From Planctomycetota bacterium (lineage in GTDB: Bacteria; Planctomycetota; Planctomycetia; Pirellulales; UBA1268), in contig QWPO01000072.1 in assembly GCA_003669255.1 (NCBI GenBank), forward strand, positions 1 to 15,725: a stretch of 15,725 nucleotides of DNA. The letters run 5' to 3'. The notes under the pieces are model-generated. The model saw nothing but the letters and a program-made list of their open reading frames with translations. It was not told where the DNA came from and searched no databases. Each line of letters begins with the position of its first letter. Within the stretch, counting starts at the first letter, position 1. Of the stretch, positions 1 through 6,765 are shown one piece after another. A program made the translations under genes and the position numbers.

Positions 1-12
1 CAACGCGTTTGA

Positions 13-39
13 GAAAACACCAGCAAACAAGCTGTTTTC
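13..39. terminator. Possible hairpin at left edge
   Basis: GAAAACA at 13-19 is the exact reverse complement of TGTTTTC at 33-39, so a 7-bp A/T-rich stem with a 13-nt loop could form. It could be the terminator of a gene lying left of the window, but no gene is visible there to confirm this. A weaker stem (CACACT 50-55 with AGTGTG 66-71) follows. Confidence 0.25.
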
Positions 40-110
40 CCAAATCGGCCACACTTTTCCGGAGGAGTGTGATCGTAACCAGTTGCGGCTATTCGACTTC
101 TAACCGGACA

Positions 111-293
111 GTACTGGTTTTCAACCTGTGCCCGCTAGCCTTCCCCCGTAGCACAGGTTTTCAACCTGTGCCCTCATGGGCGCCGTGAAGACACACAGGT
201 TGCCAACCTGTGCTACGAAGGCATAGAAGGCACACAGGTTGGAAACCTGTGCTACGGATTGAAAACCTGTGCTACGGGAAACGGGTGCTACGA
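111..293. repeat. Palindromic repeat cluster 1
   Basis: This cluster holds three complete copies of a short palindrome and several degenerate ones. Each complete copy is CACAGGTT, three loop bases, then AACCTGTG, usually with CTACG on one side. Complete copies lie at 147-170 (loop TTC, tail on the left as CGTAG, so inverted), 194-217 (loop GCC) and 233-256 (loop GGA). Partial copies are at about 113-131, 259-276 and 283-293. The cluster fills the gap just downstream of the minus-strand gene ending at 305. I see no gene in 1-304. The family resembles REP/BIME elements in size and placement; RAYT-type mobilisation is an inference. Confidence 0.9.
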
Positions 294-304
294 GAGCCGC
301 CGGG

Positions 305-2074
305 TTATCGGTCGGCTCCGTCGCGCTGCTGCCGCAGCAGTTGCTCCCGAGCGCGACGGAGGTTGTCGCGGGCCTTCTCGTTGGCGGGATCCAGCCGCAA
401 CGCTTCCTCGTAGTGGGTCACAGCCTCTGCGAGCCGCCCTTCATTCTCGAGAATGTAGCCGAGGTTGTTGTGCACCGGCGCCGAGTTCGGCATCAGCCGC
501 AGCACCTCCCGAAAATGGACGGTTGCCTCGGAGGTGTTTCCCAGCACGGCGAGCGCGTTGCCGAGATTGGCGTGGATCTCGGCGACGTCGGGGTTGATCC
601 GCAGCGCCTCCTGGTAGTGCGGGATCGCCTCCTGAGGCCGGCCGAGTTGCAGCAGCGTCGCGGCTAGGTTGTTATGGGCCTGGAACGCCGTGGGCCTCAA
701 CCGCAAGGCTGCCTCGTAGTGCTCAATCGCCTCCTGGGGGCGGCCGAGGTTGCCCAGCTCGGCTCCCAGATTCGTGTGGGCCGTCCAGGAGTCGGGGTTC
801 TTCGAGAGCGAGTCTTGCATCAGGCTGACGTTCGACGTGAACACGCTGCTCCGCTGCCACGTGAGCGCCATGCAGCCGACCACGAGCACCGACGCGACCC
901 CCGTGGCAAAGGGCCGCCAGCGCGGGATGGCGGCGGCCGCTCGTAGGCCGGCCGCCACGAGGAGCGTGATCGCCGGGAGAGCCAGGTATTGAAGGTGGTC
1001 TGACACCAGCGAGTAGCGACGAAACCACATCGGCAGGATGCCCAGCACCGGACCGAGCGACACGAGATAGCAGCCCAGTCCCATCGCGAGCGGCCGGCGC
1101 CAGCCCGGATCGAGCCGGTGGATGCCAGCCGCCGCGCCGAAGAGAGCGGCAAGGGGCAGCCAGGCCGTGATGGCGGCCGGATCGACCGTCCACCGCGGAT
1201 AGAGCATCGCCAGCCGCACCGGCAGGAGCGCCTTGGAAAGATAGAACCATGCCACCCAGCCGCTCGCCGCGATCCGCGAGAGCAGGCCATCGGCGGCCGC
1301 GTCGCCTGGAACGCCAGTGCCCGACGTCTGCCGCCAGAGCGTCATCAGGCCCATCACGAGCGCGAGCAGAAAGAAGGGGATCGTGCGGAAGACATCCTGC
1401 CGATCGATTCGCCCCCGCCGCCACCATGCGAAGGCCAGGAGCATGACCGGCAGGACGACCGTGGAGGTCTTCGCCAGCAGCGCCATCAGAAAGGCCACCA
1501 GCGACGCGGCATACCAGACCCGCCGGCCCGTGGCATCAAACCAGAGCCAAAACAGCAGGGCCGCAGCGTAGAGCGTGAGCGAGAGGCAGTTCTTCAGCTC
1601 CGCGATCCACGCCACGGAGGCGACCGTCACCGGATGGACGGCAAACAGGATCGCCCCGAGCCAAGCCCAGGGAACGCCAAGCTGCCGCCCGATGCGCCAG
1701 ACCAGGATCGAGCCGATCGCATGCAGCACCAGATTGACGGCGCGATAGCCCGCGGGGTTCATGCCCCAGAGTCGCCACTCGAGCCAGAACATCGAGTTGG
1801 AAAGCGGCCAGTAGTCCTGCGCCTGGTTGGTGAGCCAGATGCCGCGCAGGCCGCCGTCGTCGTGGATCAGGCGGTGCGTCAGCGTGGAGGGCACGGCCGC
1901 GATCCAGTTGTCGTCGTCCCAGAGAAACCCGCCGCTCAGAGACGGCCAGAAGGCCAGGAGCACGGCCAGCCCGATAACAACGCCGCCGGCCAGCCCGATC
2001 CACGAAGGCGGCTGGTCGCTAGTGGGCGTTTGGGCGGCCTCACGGCCTGTTCGTCGTGCCTTCGGCCGCTTCAT
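305..2074 (-). CDS. TMTC-like polytopic membrane protein with C-terminal TPR array (putative GT-C glycosyltransferase)
   Basis: The protein has 589 residues. A basic N-terminus is followed by a first membrane helix (about 27-45) and then FLWDDD (50-55), an acidic motif in the position of the catalytic loop of GT-C enzymes. The segment DYWPLSNSMFWLEWRLWGMN (87-106), an HPVT/VAWIAEL stretch (147-160) and YSLVSDHLQYLALP (354-367) have the layout of eukaryotic TMTC O-mannosyltransferases. Many hydrophobic helices run to about 405. Four 34-residue TPR units follow (about 426-563), with typical NLG and A..HY..AL.L.P positions. The likely role is lipid-linked sugar transfer or a membrane-anchored scaffold; the substrate is unknown. 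The gene is transcribed alone, divergently from mqnB. ATG at 2074 is chosen because TATTCT lies 7 nt upstream. The stop is TAA. The TPR/membrane architecture is certain, the transferase activity is not. Confidence 0.85.
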   Translation of the reverse strand: MKRPKARRTGREAAQTPTSDQPPSWIGLAGGVVIGLAVLLAFWPSLSGGFLWDDDNWIAAVPSTLTHRLIHDDGGLRGIWLTNQAQDYWPLSNSMFWLEWRLWGMNPAGYRAVNLVLHAIGSILVWRIGRQLGVPWAWLGAILFAVHPVTVASVAWIAELKNCLSLTLYAAALLFWLWFDATGRRVWYAASLVAFLMALLAKTSTVVLPVMLLAFAWWRRGRIDRQDVFRTIPFFLLALVMGLMTLWRQTSGTGVPGDAAADGLLSRIAASGWVAWFYLSKALLPVRLAMLYPRWTVDPAAITAWLPLAALFGAAAGIHRLDPGWRRPLAMGLGCYLVSLGPVLGILPMWFRRYSLVSDHLQYLALPAITLLVAAGLRAAAAIPRWRPFATGVASVLVVGCMALTWQRSSVFTSNVSLMQDSLSKNPDSWTAHTNLGAELGNLGRPQEAIEHYEAALRLRPTAFQAHNNLAATLLQLGRPQEAIPHYQEALRINPDVAEIHANLGNALAVLGNTSEATVHFREVLRLMPNSAPVHNNLGYILENEGRLAEAVTHYEEALRLDPANEKARDNLRRAREQLLRQQRDGADR

Positions 2075-2081
2075 TCGTCAG

Positions 2082-2111
2082 AGAATAGGTCGGCCAACGT
2101 GACTTCAGCAA
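2082..2111 (-). promoter_or_regulatory. Putative promoter of the TMTC-like gene, leaderless arrangement
   Basis: Read on the minus strand, TTGCTG (2111-2106) is followed after 18 nt by TATTCT (2087-2082), a plausible sigma-70-type -35/-10 pair. Only 7 nt separate TATTCT from the ATG at 2074, so transcription would start at or next to the start codon and leave no room for a ribosome binding site. This is a motif reading only. Confidence 0.45.
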
Positions 2112-2174
2112 GCGTCGGACGATCAGGCCGTTTGTGTACTACGGGTTTTCCATAAGCCTTGCGCGGCCGTTTGG

Positions 2175-2197
2175 ACAAGCCCAACGCCGTGAGGCGT
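2175..2197 (+). repeat. Second repeat family, short partial copy
   Basis: This 23-nt segment (ACAAGCCCAACGCC then GTGAGGCGT) is identical to 2287-2309 and to the reverse complement of 3939-3961. It contains an ACGCC/GGCGT inverted pair with a 4-nt loop. It lies in the 302-nt gap between two divergent genes, which otherwise holds two promoters and no visible gene. Confidence 0.8.
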
Positions 2198-2250
2198 GGG
2201 GTGCGGCCAAAACAGAGTCGGCATCCTCTCGACCGCGCCCGAGGCCTTAC

Positions 2251-2312
2251 GGCCTTCGGCTTGCACGGGCGGCCACTCACGTCCGTACAAGCCCAACGCC
2301 GTGAGGCGTAGG
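2251..2312 (+). repeat. Second repeat family, long copy A
   Basis: These 62 nt match the reverse complement of 3936-3997 at 58 of 62 positions by direct alignment. With that copy they form an inverted pair around mqnB-mqnD. The unit contains internal inverted pairs (ACGCC/GGCGT). Just upstream, AGGCC-TTAC-GGCCT (2242-2255) is another short stem. Translated frames across such copies give recurring cysteine-containing peptides that are probably annotation artefacts, not proteins. Confidence 0.85.
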
Positions 2313-2363
2313 GGGAATCACTGTCCCGTGTCGACTGCGGACTGGCGGCCTGACCTTCACGCC

Positions 2364-2369
2364 TATAAT
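2364..2369 (+). promoter_or_regulatory. Putative -10 element of mqnB, leaderless arrangement
   Basis: A perfect TATAAT lies 7 nt before the mqnB ATG at 2377. With usual sigma-70 geometry the transcript would begin at or within a base of the start codon, giving a leaderless mRNA. No good -35 match is visible 16-19 nt upstream, so the call rests on the -10 hexamer and its spacing. Confidence 0.5.
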
Positions 2370-2376
2370 CACGGCG

Positions 2377-3030
2377 ATGCGAACGCTCTTTCTCGTACCG
2401 ACGGACCTTGAGCGACAGGTTCTTGCACCGCTCGTCGCTCCCGCCGTGGGCCGTGATGATCGCCTGGAGCTCTGCGGGTTCGGCCCCGTGGCCGCCGCGG
2501 CCCGCACGTCGCTGCTTGTGGCCCGGCACCAGCCGGAGCGGGTCGTGCTCGTGGGCATCGCCGGCAGGCTGGATGATCGCCTCGCCCTCGCTGCCGCCTA
2601 TCGCTTCCAGCAGGTGGGCTGCTTCGGCATCGGCGTGGGATCGCGGGACGACTTCATCCCGGCTGGCAGCCTCGGATGGCTCCAGTGGCCGGGCGATACG
2701 GCCGATGGATCTCCCGCCATCGGCGACGCGATCGCCTGCGCGACCGACGGCATCGCCACGCCCCGGGCCGATCTGCTGCTCACGGCCTGCGCGGCCTCGG
2801 CCACCGCCGACGACGTGCTCGCTCGGAAGCGGGCGTTTCCCACAGCCGTGGCCGAAGACATGGAGGGCTTCGCCGTAGCGTTCGCCTGCCGGCTTGCCGG
2901 CGTGCCATGCGAGATCGTCCGCGGCATCTCGAACACCGCCGGCGACCGCGACCAATCGCGGTGGCAGACGACCGCCGCGCTCCACGCCGCCGGCGACCTG
3001 GCCGCCCAGGTGATCGCGAGGGCGTCGTGA
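2377..3030 (+). CDS. mqnB: Futalosine hydrolase
   Basis: MqnB cleaves futalosine to release hypoxanthine and dehypoxanthinyl futalosine in the cytoplasmic futalosine route to menaquinone. The 217-residue product has the nucleoside phosphorylase/hydrolase fold signature: VLVGIAGRLD (57-66), AEDMEGFA (159-166, the conserved MEG substrate-binding segment) and GISNTAGDRD (183-192). Its length is normal for the family. ATG at 2377 is supported by TATAAT 7 nt upstream and by the fit of the N-terminal MRTLFLVPT strand. It overlaps mqnD by 4 nt (GTGA), so the two are translationally coupled. MTA/SAH nucleosidase is the nearest alternative, but the direct linkage to mqnD settles the role. Confidence 0.92.
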   Translation: MRTLFLVPTDLERQVLAPLVAPAVGRDDRLELCGFGPVAAAARTSLLVARHQPERVVLVGIAGRLDDRLALAAAYRFQQVGCFGIGVGSRDDFIPAGSLGWLQWPGDTADGSPAIGDAIACATDGIATPRADLLLTACAASATADDVLARKRAFPTAVAEDMEGFAVAFACRLAGVPCEIVRGISNTAGDRDQSRWQTTAALHAAGDLAAQVIARAS

Positions 3031-3872
3031 GCCGCATCATCCGGCTGGGCATCTCGACGTGCCCCAACGACACCTTCGCCTTCCACGGCCTACTCACCCG
3101 CGCGGTGGACTGGCAGGGGCTGACGTTTGAGGTTGTGTTACTCGACATCCAGCAACTCAACGACCGGCTGCTGGCCGGCGACTTCGATGTCGCCAAGACG
3201 AGCTTCCACGCCGCCCTCTCGCTGGCCGACGACTACGTGGTGCTGCCGAGCGGCTCGGCCCTCGGCTTCGGCGTGGGGCCGCTGCTCCTCTCGGCACCAG
3301 CCGGCGGTGTGCCAACCAGCCCCGGGCAGCTCACGCTCTGCCCGGGCAGGCACACCACGGCGGCGCTGCTCTTCGAACTCTTTCACCCGCGCACCACGCG
3401 CGTGGAGCACGTGGTGTTTTCCGAGATCATGCCGGCGCTCGAGGCCGGTCGGGCCGACTTCGGCGTCTGCATCCACGAGGGACGGTTCACCTGGGAGCAG
3501 CACGGCCTTGGGCTCGTGGAAGACCTCGGCACCCGCTGGGAGACTGAGACGGGCTGCCCGCTCCCCCTGGGCGGCATCGTGGCAAGCCGGCGGCTGCCTG
3601 CCGGCACGATCGCCGCAGTGCAGCGGGTGATCCACGACTCGCTAAGGCTCGCGCTGGCCGACCGAGATGCGGCGCTCCCCACGATGCGGGCCCATGCGCA
3701 GGAGCACAACGACGCGGTGCTCATGCAGCACGTCGATCTCTACGTGAACGACTGGACGGTGAACCTGGGGCCCGTTGGCATGCGGGCCCTGGAGGAACTC
3801 TCGGCCCGGGCCGCGTCGATCGGCCTAGGAACAGGCCGCCGGCTCGAGATCTTCGCGGGCTGTGGCAAGTGA
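3027..3872 (+). CDS. mqnD: 1,4-dihydroxy-6-naphthoate synthase
   Basis: MqnD converts cyclic dehypoxanthinyl futalosine to 1,4-dihydroxy-6-naphthoate, a later step of the same menaquinone pathway as MqnB. The 281-residue protein starts with the hallmark STCPNDTF (10-17). It also shows the FGVCIHEGRFT segment (145-155, with the conserved His150) and PLPLGGI (178-184), in a periplasmic-binding-protein-like fold. The start is GTG at 3027, inside the mqnB stop region (GTGA overlap), with GAGGG at 3018-3022 as ribosome binding site. The open frame extends further upstream, but that part is an arginine-rich shadow of mqnB. Other pathway genes (mqnA, mqnC, mqnE or mqnX) are not in the window. Confidence 0.94.
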   Translation: MSRIIRLGISTCPNDTFAFHGLLTRAVDWQGLTFEVVLLDIQQLNDRLLAGDFDVAKTSFHAALSLADDYVVLPSGSALGFGVGPLLLSAPAGGVPTSPGQLTLCPGRHTTAALLFELFHPRTTRVEHVVFSEIMPALEAGRADFGVCIHEGRFTWEQHGLGLVEDLGTRWETETGCPLPLGGIVASRRLPAGTIAAVQRVIHDSLRLALADRDAALPTMRAHAQEHNDAVLMQHVDLYVNDWTVNLGPVGMRALEELSARAASIGLGTGRRLEIFAGCGK

Positions 3873-3880
3873 AAGCCGAC

Positions 3881-3894
3881 CGGCCGTGAGGCCG
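3881..3894 (+). terminator. Short hairpin after mqnD
   Basis: CGGCC-GTGA-GGCCG forms a perfect 5-bp G/C stem 8 nt after the mqnD stop. There is no T-run, so intrinsic termination is doubtful. It may instead be a decayed piece of the neighbouring repeat family, which uses the same GTGA loop. Confidence 0.25.
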
Positions 3895-3935
3895 CGGGCA
3901 AACCACGCTGGATGCGGCGTCTGATGGCGGTTCGC

Positions 3936-3997
3936 CCCACGCCTCACGGCGTTGGGCTTGTACGGGCGTGAGTGGCCACTCGTGCAAGCCGAAGGCC
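3936..3997 (-). repeat. Second repeat family, long copy B (inverted)
   Basis: This is the reverse-complement partner of 2251-2312, with four mismatches in 62 nt. It lies in the 206-nt gap between mqnD and the amidohydrolase gene. It contains ACGCC-TCAC-GGCGT (3939-3952) and the perfect palindrome GAGTGGCCACTC (3970-3981). Confidence 0.85.
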
Positions 3998-4027
3998 GCA
4001 GGCGTCCCCCCGGGCTCATCCCCTCGC

Positions 4028-4033
4028 TACACT
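4028..4033 (+). promoter_or_regulatory. Possible -10 element of amidohydrolase gene
   Basis: TACACT lies 45 nt before the ATG at 4079, just beyond repeat copy B. The same hexamer precedes the small gene at 5966. No convincing -35 box was found. Confidence 0.3.
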
Positions 4034-4078
4034 GCCCAACTCGTCATCACCCAGAGGGAACTCAAAGAGTTTTTCGTC

Positions 4079-5836
4079 ATGCGATGCGGCCGGCCTACCG
4101 CGATCTCGTTTCTGTTCGCCTCAGTTCTGTCGCTCACCATCGTCGCCACCTCGCGCGGCGACGTCGCCGACACGCTCTACACCGGAGGCGACATCATCAC
4201 GATGCGCGGGCCGCAGCCCGAGATGGCCGAGGCCCTCGCCGTCAAGAATGGAAAGATCGTGTTCGTCGGTCCGCTCGCCGAGGCAAAGGCCGTCGTCGGC
4301 CCGGCAACGACAACAATCGACCTCGCTGGGAAGACGCTTCTTCCCGGATTCATCGACACCCACGGCCACTTCGTCTACTTCGGCAAGAACCTCGTCGATG
4401 CCGATCTCTTCGGCTGCACCGACATCCCCGACCTGCTCACGCGGATGAGGAGGCAGGCGGAGCGGACACCCGCCGGGGCCTGGATCGTGGGCTTCGGCTA
4501 CCAGCCGCGGCAGATGAAAGAGAACCGCGCGCCCACGATCGAAGAACTCAACGGCGTGGCCGCCGACCGCCCTGTGATGATCGTCGATTCCTCGGGCCAC
4601 CTCGGAGCTGGCAATTCGAGGGTCTTTGACGTCGCCGGCATCACGGCCGACACGCCGAATCCCGAGGGCGGCTCGTTCACGCGCAAGGCGGGCGGAACAT
4701 CGCTCGCGGGGCCGATGGAGGAGACGGCCCTCAATGCGGTCCGCAGTAAGCGACCGCCGTTCACCGGGGAGTTGGCCGACGCCGTGATCACCGGCGCTGC
4801 CACCCTCTGGGCCCGCTACGGCCAGACCACGGCGATGGAGGCGGGCCTCGGCCTCGGCAGCGACGATATCGAGGTGGTGGTCAACGCAATCGACAAGAAC
4901 CTCCTGCCGATCGACCTCTATATCGCCGCCAAAGACTCCACCGTAGACGACACGCTCACGGCGGCCTATGGCGTGGCCTCGGCCTACAACCCCAAGCCCG
5001 ACGGCACGCTCGAAAAGCTCCGCGCCGCCCGCACCGATCTCGACAAGCGGTATGTGAACCGCGTTCGGCTGGGCGGCATCAAGTTCTGGCTCGACGGCAG
5101 CATCGACACCGCCTGGTTCACGAAGCCGTATGCCACCAATCCACCGGGCAAGACCGGCGGCTACTCGGGCTTCCGCCAGATCCCCGACGAGGTGATCGAC
5201 GCCGCCTTCGATCGCTTCTGGCCCACCGAGATGCAGATCCACATGCACATGAACGGCGACGCCGCCGCCGACCAGGCCCTCGCCGCGATCGACAAGGCAG
5301 TGAAGAAGCACGGCATGCGGGACGCCCGGCCGGTGTTCGTGCATGCCTCGTGGCTGCGGCCCGACCAGATCGAGAAGATGAAGACCTGTGGCGCGATCCC
5401 GAGCTTCCTGCCGTCGGGCATCGTGCCGGGGGGCGACGGCGTGGTGAGGCTCTGGGGACCGGAGCGGGCGGCGGGGTCGATGGCCACGCGGACGTTCCTC
5501 CGAGCCGGCCTGCCGTTCACGTTCTCGCACGACGCGCCCGTGTCGCCGCAGCCGTGGATCCTGGCGCTGGTCGACGCCGGCACCAACCGACAAAGTGCGA
5601 GTGGTCAGGTGATCGGCCCCGACGAGCGGATCTCGCCCTACGACGGCCTCCGCGCCGTCACGGCGATGGCCGCGTATCAGCTCAAGGAAGAGAAGACGAA
5701 GGGCACGCTGGAAGCGGGTAAACTCGCTGACCTCGTGATCCTCGAAAAGAACCCGCTGAAGGTCGATCCGGTTACGATCAAAGACATCGCGGTGGTCGAA
5801 ACGATCAAGGAAGGCAAGACCGTATTTCGTCGCTGA
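4079..5836 (+). CDS. Exported YtcJ-like metal-dependent amidohydrolase
   Basis: The product has 585 residues and belongs to the amidohydrolase superfamily, YtcJ-like branch. A signal peptide is evident (1-28, basic start, hydrophobic 8-23, probable cleavage after about SRG), so it should act outside the cytoplasm. The N-terminal beta-sandwich strand leads to GFIDTHGH (90-97) with the HxH metal ligands. Candidate further ligands are Lys335 (GGIKFWLDGS), the His388/His390 region (IHMHMNGDA), His422 (VHAS) and Asp485 (SHDAP). The C-terminal LADLVILEKNPL segment closes the sandwich domain. The substrate is unknown; amide, carbamate or cyclic urea hydrolysis is typical. ATG at 4079 is preferred over 3968 because it starts the signal peptide and clears the repeat; AAGAG at 4065-4069 is a weak ribosome binding site. 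The gene is probably transcribed alone. Confidence 0.9.
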   Translation: MRCGRPTAISFLFASVLSLTIVATSRGDVADTLYTGGDIITMRGPQPEMAEALAVKNGKIVFVGPLAEAKAVVGPATTTIDLAGKTLLPGFIDTHGHFVYFGKNLVDADLFGCTDIPDLLTRMRRQAERTPAGAWIVGFGYQPRQMKENRAPTIEELNGVAADRPVMIVDSSGHLGAGNSRVFDVAGITADTPNPEGGSFTRKAGGTSLAGPMEETALNAVRSKRPPFTGELADAVITGAATLWARYGQTTAMEAGLGLGSDDIEVVVNAIDKNLLPIDLYIAAKDSTVDDTLTAAYGVASAYNPKPDGTLEKLRAARTDLDKRYVNRVRLGGIKFWLDGSIDTAWFTKPYATNPPGKTGGYSGFRQIPDEVIDAAFDRFWPTEMQIHMHMNGDAAADQALAAIDKAVKKHGMRDARPVFVHASWLRPDQIEKMKTCGAIPSFLPSGIVPGGDGVVRLWGPERAAGSMATRTFLRAGLPFTFSHDAPVSPQPWILALVDAGTNRQSASGQVIGPDERISPYDGLRAVTAMAAYQLKEEKTKGTLEAGKLADLVILEKNPLKVDPVTIKDIAVVETIKEGKTVFRR

Positions 5837-5892
5837 AGCAGCGAGATAACGGCGGGTGGCACGCGAACCCTTCGGAGTATCGCGGCACGAAT

Positions 5893-5916
5893 GCCGACAG
5901 GATCCAGAGTGTCGGC
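5893..5916 (+). other. Intergenic inverted repeat
   Basis: GCCGACA (5893-5899) and TGTCGGC (5910-5916) form a perfect 7-bp stem with a 10-nt loop, 57 nt after the amidohydrolase stop and 37 nt before the next promoter. No T-run follows. It could be a weak terminator or an operator for the downstream cassette; which one is undecided. Confidence 0.35.
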
Positions 5917-5952
5917 TGCCGAGCCTCGCTCGCAACGCCGATCGCCGCCGGA

Positions 5953-5958
5953 TACACT
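5953..5958 (+). promoter_or_regulatory. Putative -10 element of the three-gene cassette, leaderless arrangement
   Basis: TACACT is followed by 7 nt and then the ATG at 5966. This is the same spacing as at mqnB and the TMTC-like gene, and no ribosome binding site fits between. No clear -35 box is visible. Confidence 0.4.
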
Positions 5959-5965
5959 GGAACTC

Positions 5966-6172
5966 ATGATCAAGAATCCGGATGAGTACCAGCGGACGGC
6001 CGAACTTGAGCGCTGGGAAGCCTTGCGACGAATGAGCGTCGAGGAGTCTATCGCCGTGGGCGAGGCGCTCCTCACCTCGGAGATCATGCGGCTGGCGGAG
6101 TTCCCGGACGATGATCGGCCTCAGAGCCTGGCGATCGCCTTGGGAATCCACCCGCTGCCCGCTCGACACTGA
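5966..6172 (+). CDS. Small acidic protein of unknown function, partner of downstream nucleotidyltransferase
   Basis: The predicted product has 68 residues with no recognised domain. It looks helical and charged; the central MSVEESIAVGEALLTSEIMR resembles short planctomycete proteins found next to nucleotidyltransferases. I infer that it is co-transcribed with the next gene, which begins 11 nt after its stop. By position it could be an antitoxin or accessory subunit, but nothing in its sequence (no DNA-binding motif) shows this. ATG at 5966 is chosen over the in-frame 5891 because TACACT lies 7 nt upstream and the longer N-terminus would run through the 5893-5916 stem. Confidence 0.7.
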   Translation: MIKNPDEYQRTAELERWEALRRMSVEESIAVGEALLTSEIMRLAEFPDDDRPQSLAIALGIHPLPARH

Positions 6173-6183
6173 GGTACGACCGC

Positions 6184-6765
6184 GTGGCGGCGAGCGAGTT
6201 TGATGCCTTCTGCCGATTCGCCTTCGTCTTTCTCCAGGGCCGGGGAACGCGGTATCTCGTCGTCGGTGGGCTCGCCGTCGTTGTCGTCGGTGAGCCGCGC
6301 ACCACGGCGGACGCCGATGTCATTGTCTTCGTGTCGCAGACCGAGGCCGAGTTGCTGATCGCCCAGGCGGCTGAGGCTGGCTTCGAGCTCCGGGAGGACG
6401 TCGAACGCCGCAGGCTCGAGGAAACCGGCACCATGCGGTTTCGAAAGGGCCGTTATCAGATCGATCTGATCACCGCATCGCTGCCGTTCGAGGAAGAGGC
6501 CTACCGTCGGGCTGCCTTTCACCAACTCTTCGGCGTCCTTCTTCCGTTTCCGACGCCCGAAGACCTGATCCTGTTCAAGATTCTCGCCGGTCGCGACAAG
6601 GACATCCTTGATGCCACGGGAATCGTCCGTCGCCACATCGAGCGTCTCGACACAAAGTACCTGGAGAAAACGCTCCAGCCACTCTGCGAACTTGCCGAGA
6701 ATATGGCCCCGTGGAAACGGCTCCAGGAGGTCTTGCTGCGAGGGCGAGGGTTGGAGAAGACATGA
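6184..6765 (+). CDS. MNT/AbiEii-like nucleotidyltransferase
   Basis: The 193-residue protein has the minimal nucleotidyltransferase signature. YLVVGGLAVVVVGEPRTTAD (24-43) contains the GG pair and the R-x-T lead-in. The DAD metal pair follows (Asp43, Asp45), and a third acidic residue sits in YQIDLIT (Asp94). A PEDLILFKILAGRDKDILDA segment (125-144) is typical of the DUF6036/AbiEii-related group. The catalytic set looks intact, so NMP transfer to a protein or tRNA is possible, as in MNT/HEPN and AbiE toxin-antitoxin systems. No HEPN partner is present. The start is GTG at 6184 with GAGG at 6171-6174, overlapping the stop of the small gene. Its stop overlaps the next gene by 4 nt (ATGA), implying translational coupling. 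Confidence 0.85.
   Translation: MAASEFDAFCRFAFVFLQGRGTRYLVVGGLAVVVVGEPRTTADADVIVFVSQTEAELLIAQAAEAGFELREDVERRRLEETGTMRFRKGRYQIDLITASLPFEEEAYRRAAFHQLFGVLLPFPTPEDLILFKILAGRDKDILDATGIVRRHIERLDTKYLEKTLQPLCELAENMAPWKRLQEVLLRGRGLEKT

Noticed and set aside
4079..5836. Amidohydrolase as the aminofutalosine deaminase (MqnX) of the adjacent menaquinone genes
   Set aside because: It carries a signal peptide and the longer YtcJ-type layout, whereas the deaminase must be cytoplasmic and is shorter. A repeat and its own possible promoter separate it from mqnD.
4121..6169. 682-codon open frame on the minus strand, opposite the amidohydrolase gene
   Set aside because: It is the antisense shadow of the amidohydrolase and small-gene coding region: His/Arg/Gly-rich composition, no recognisable domain, and it covers two real genes and the gap between them.
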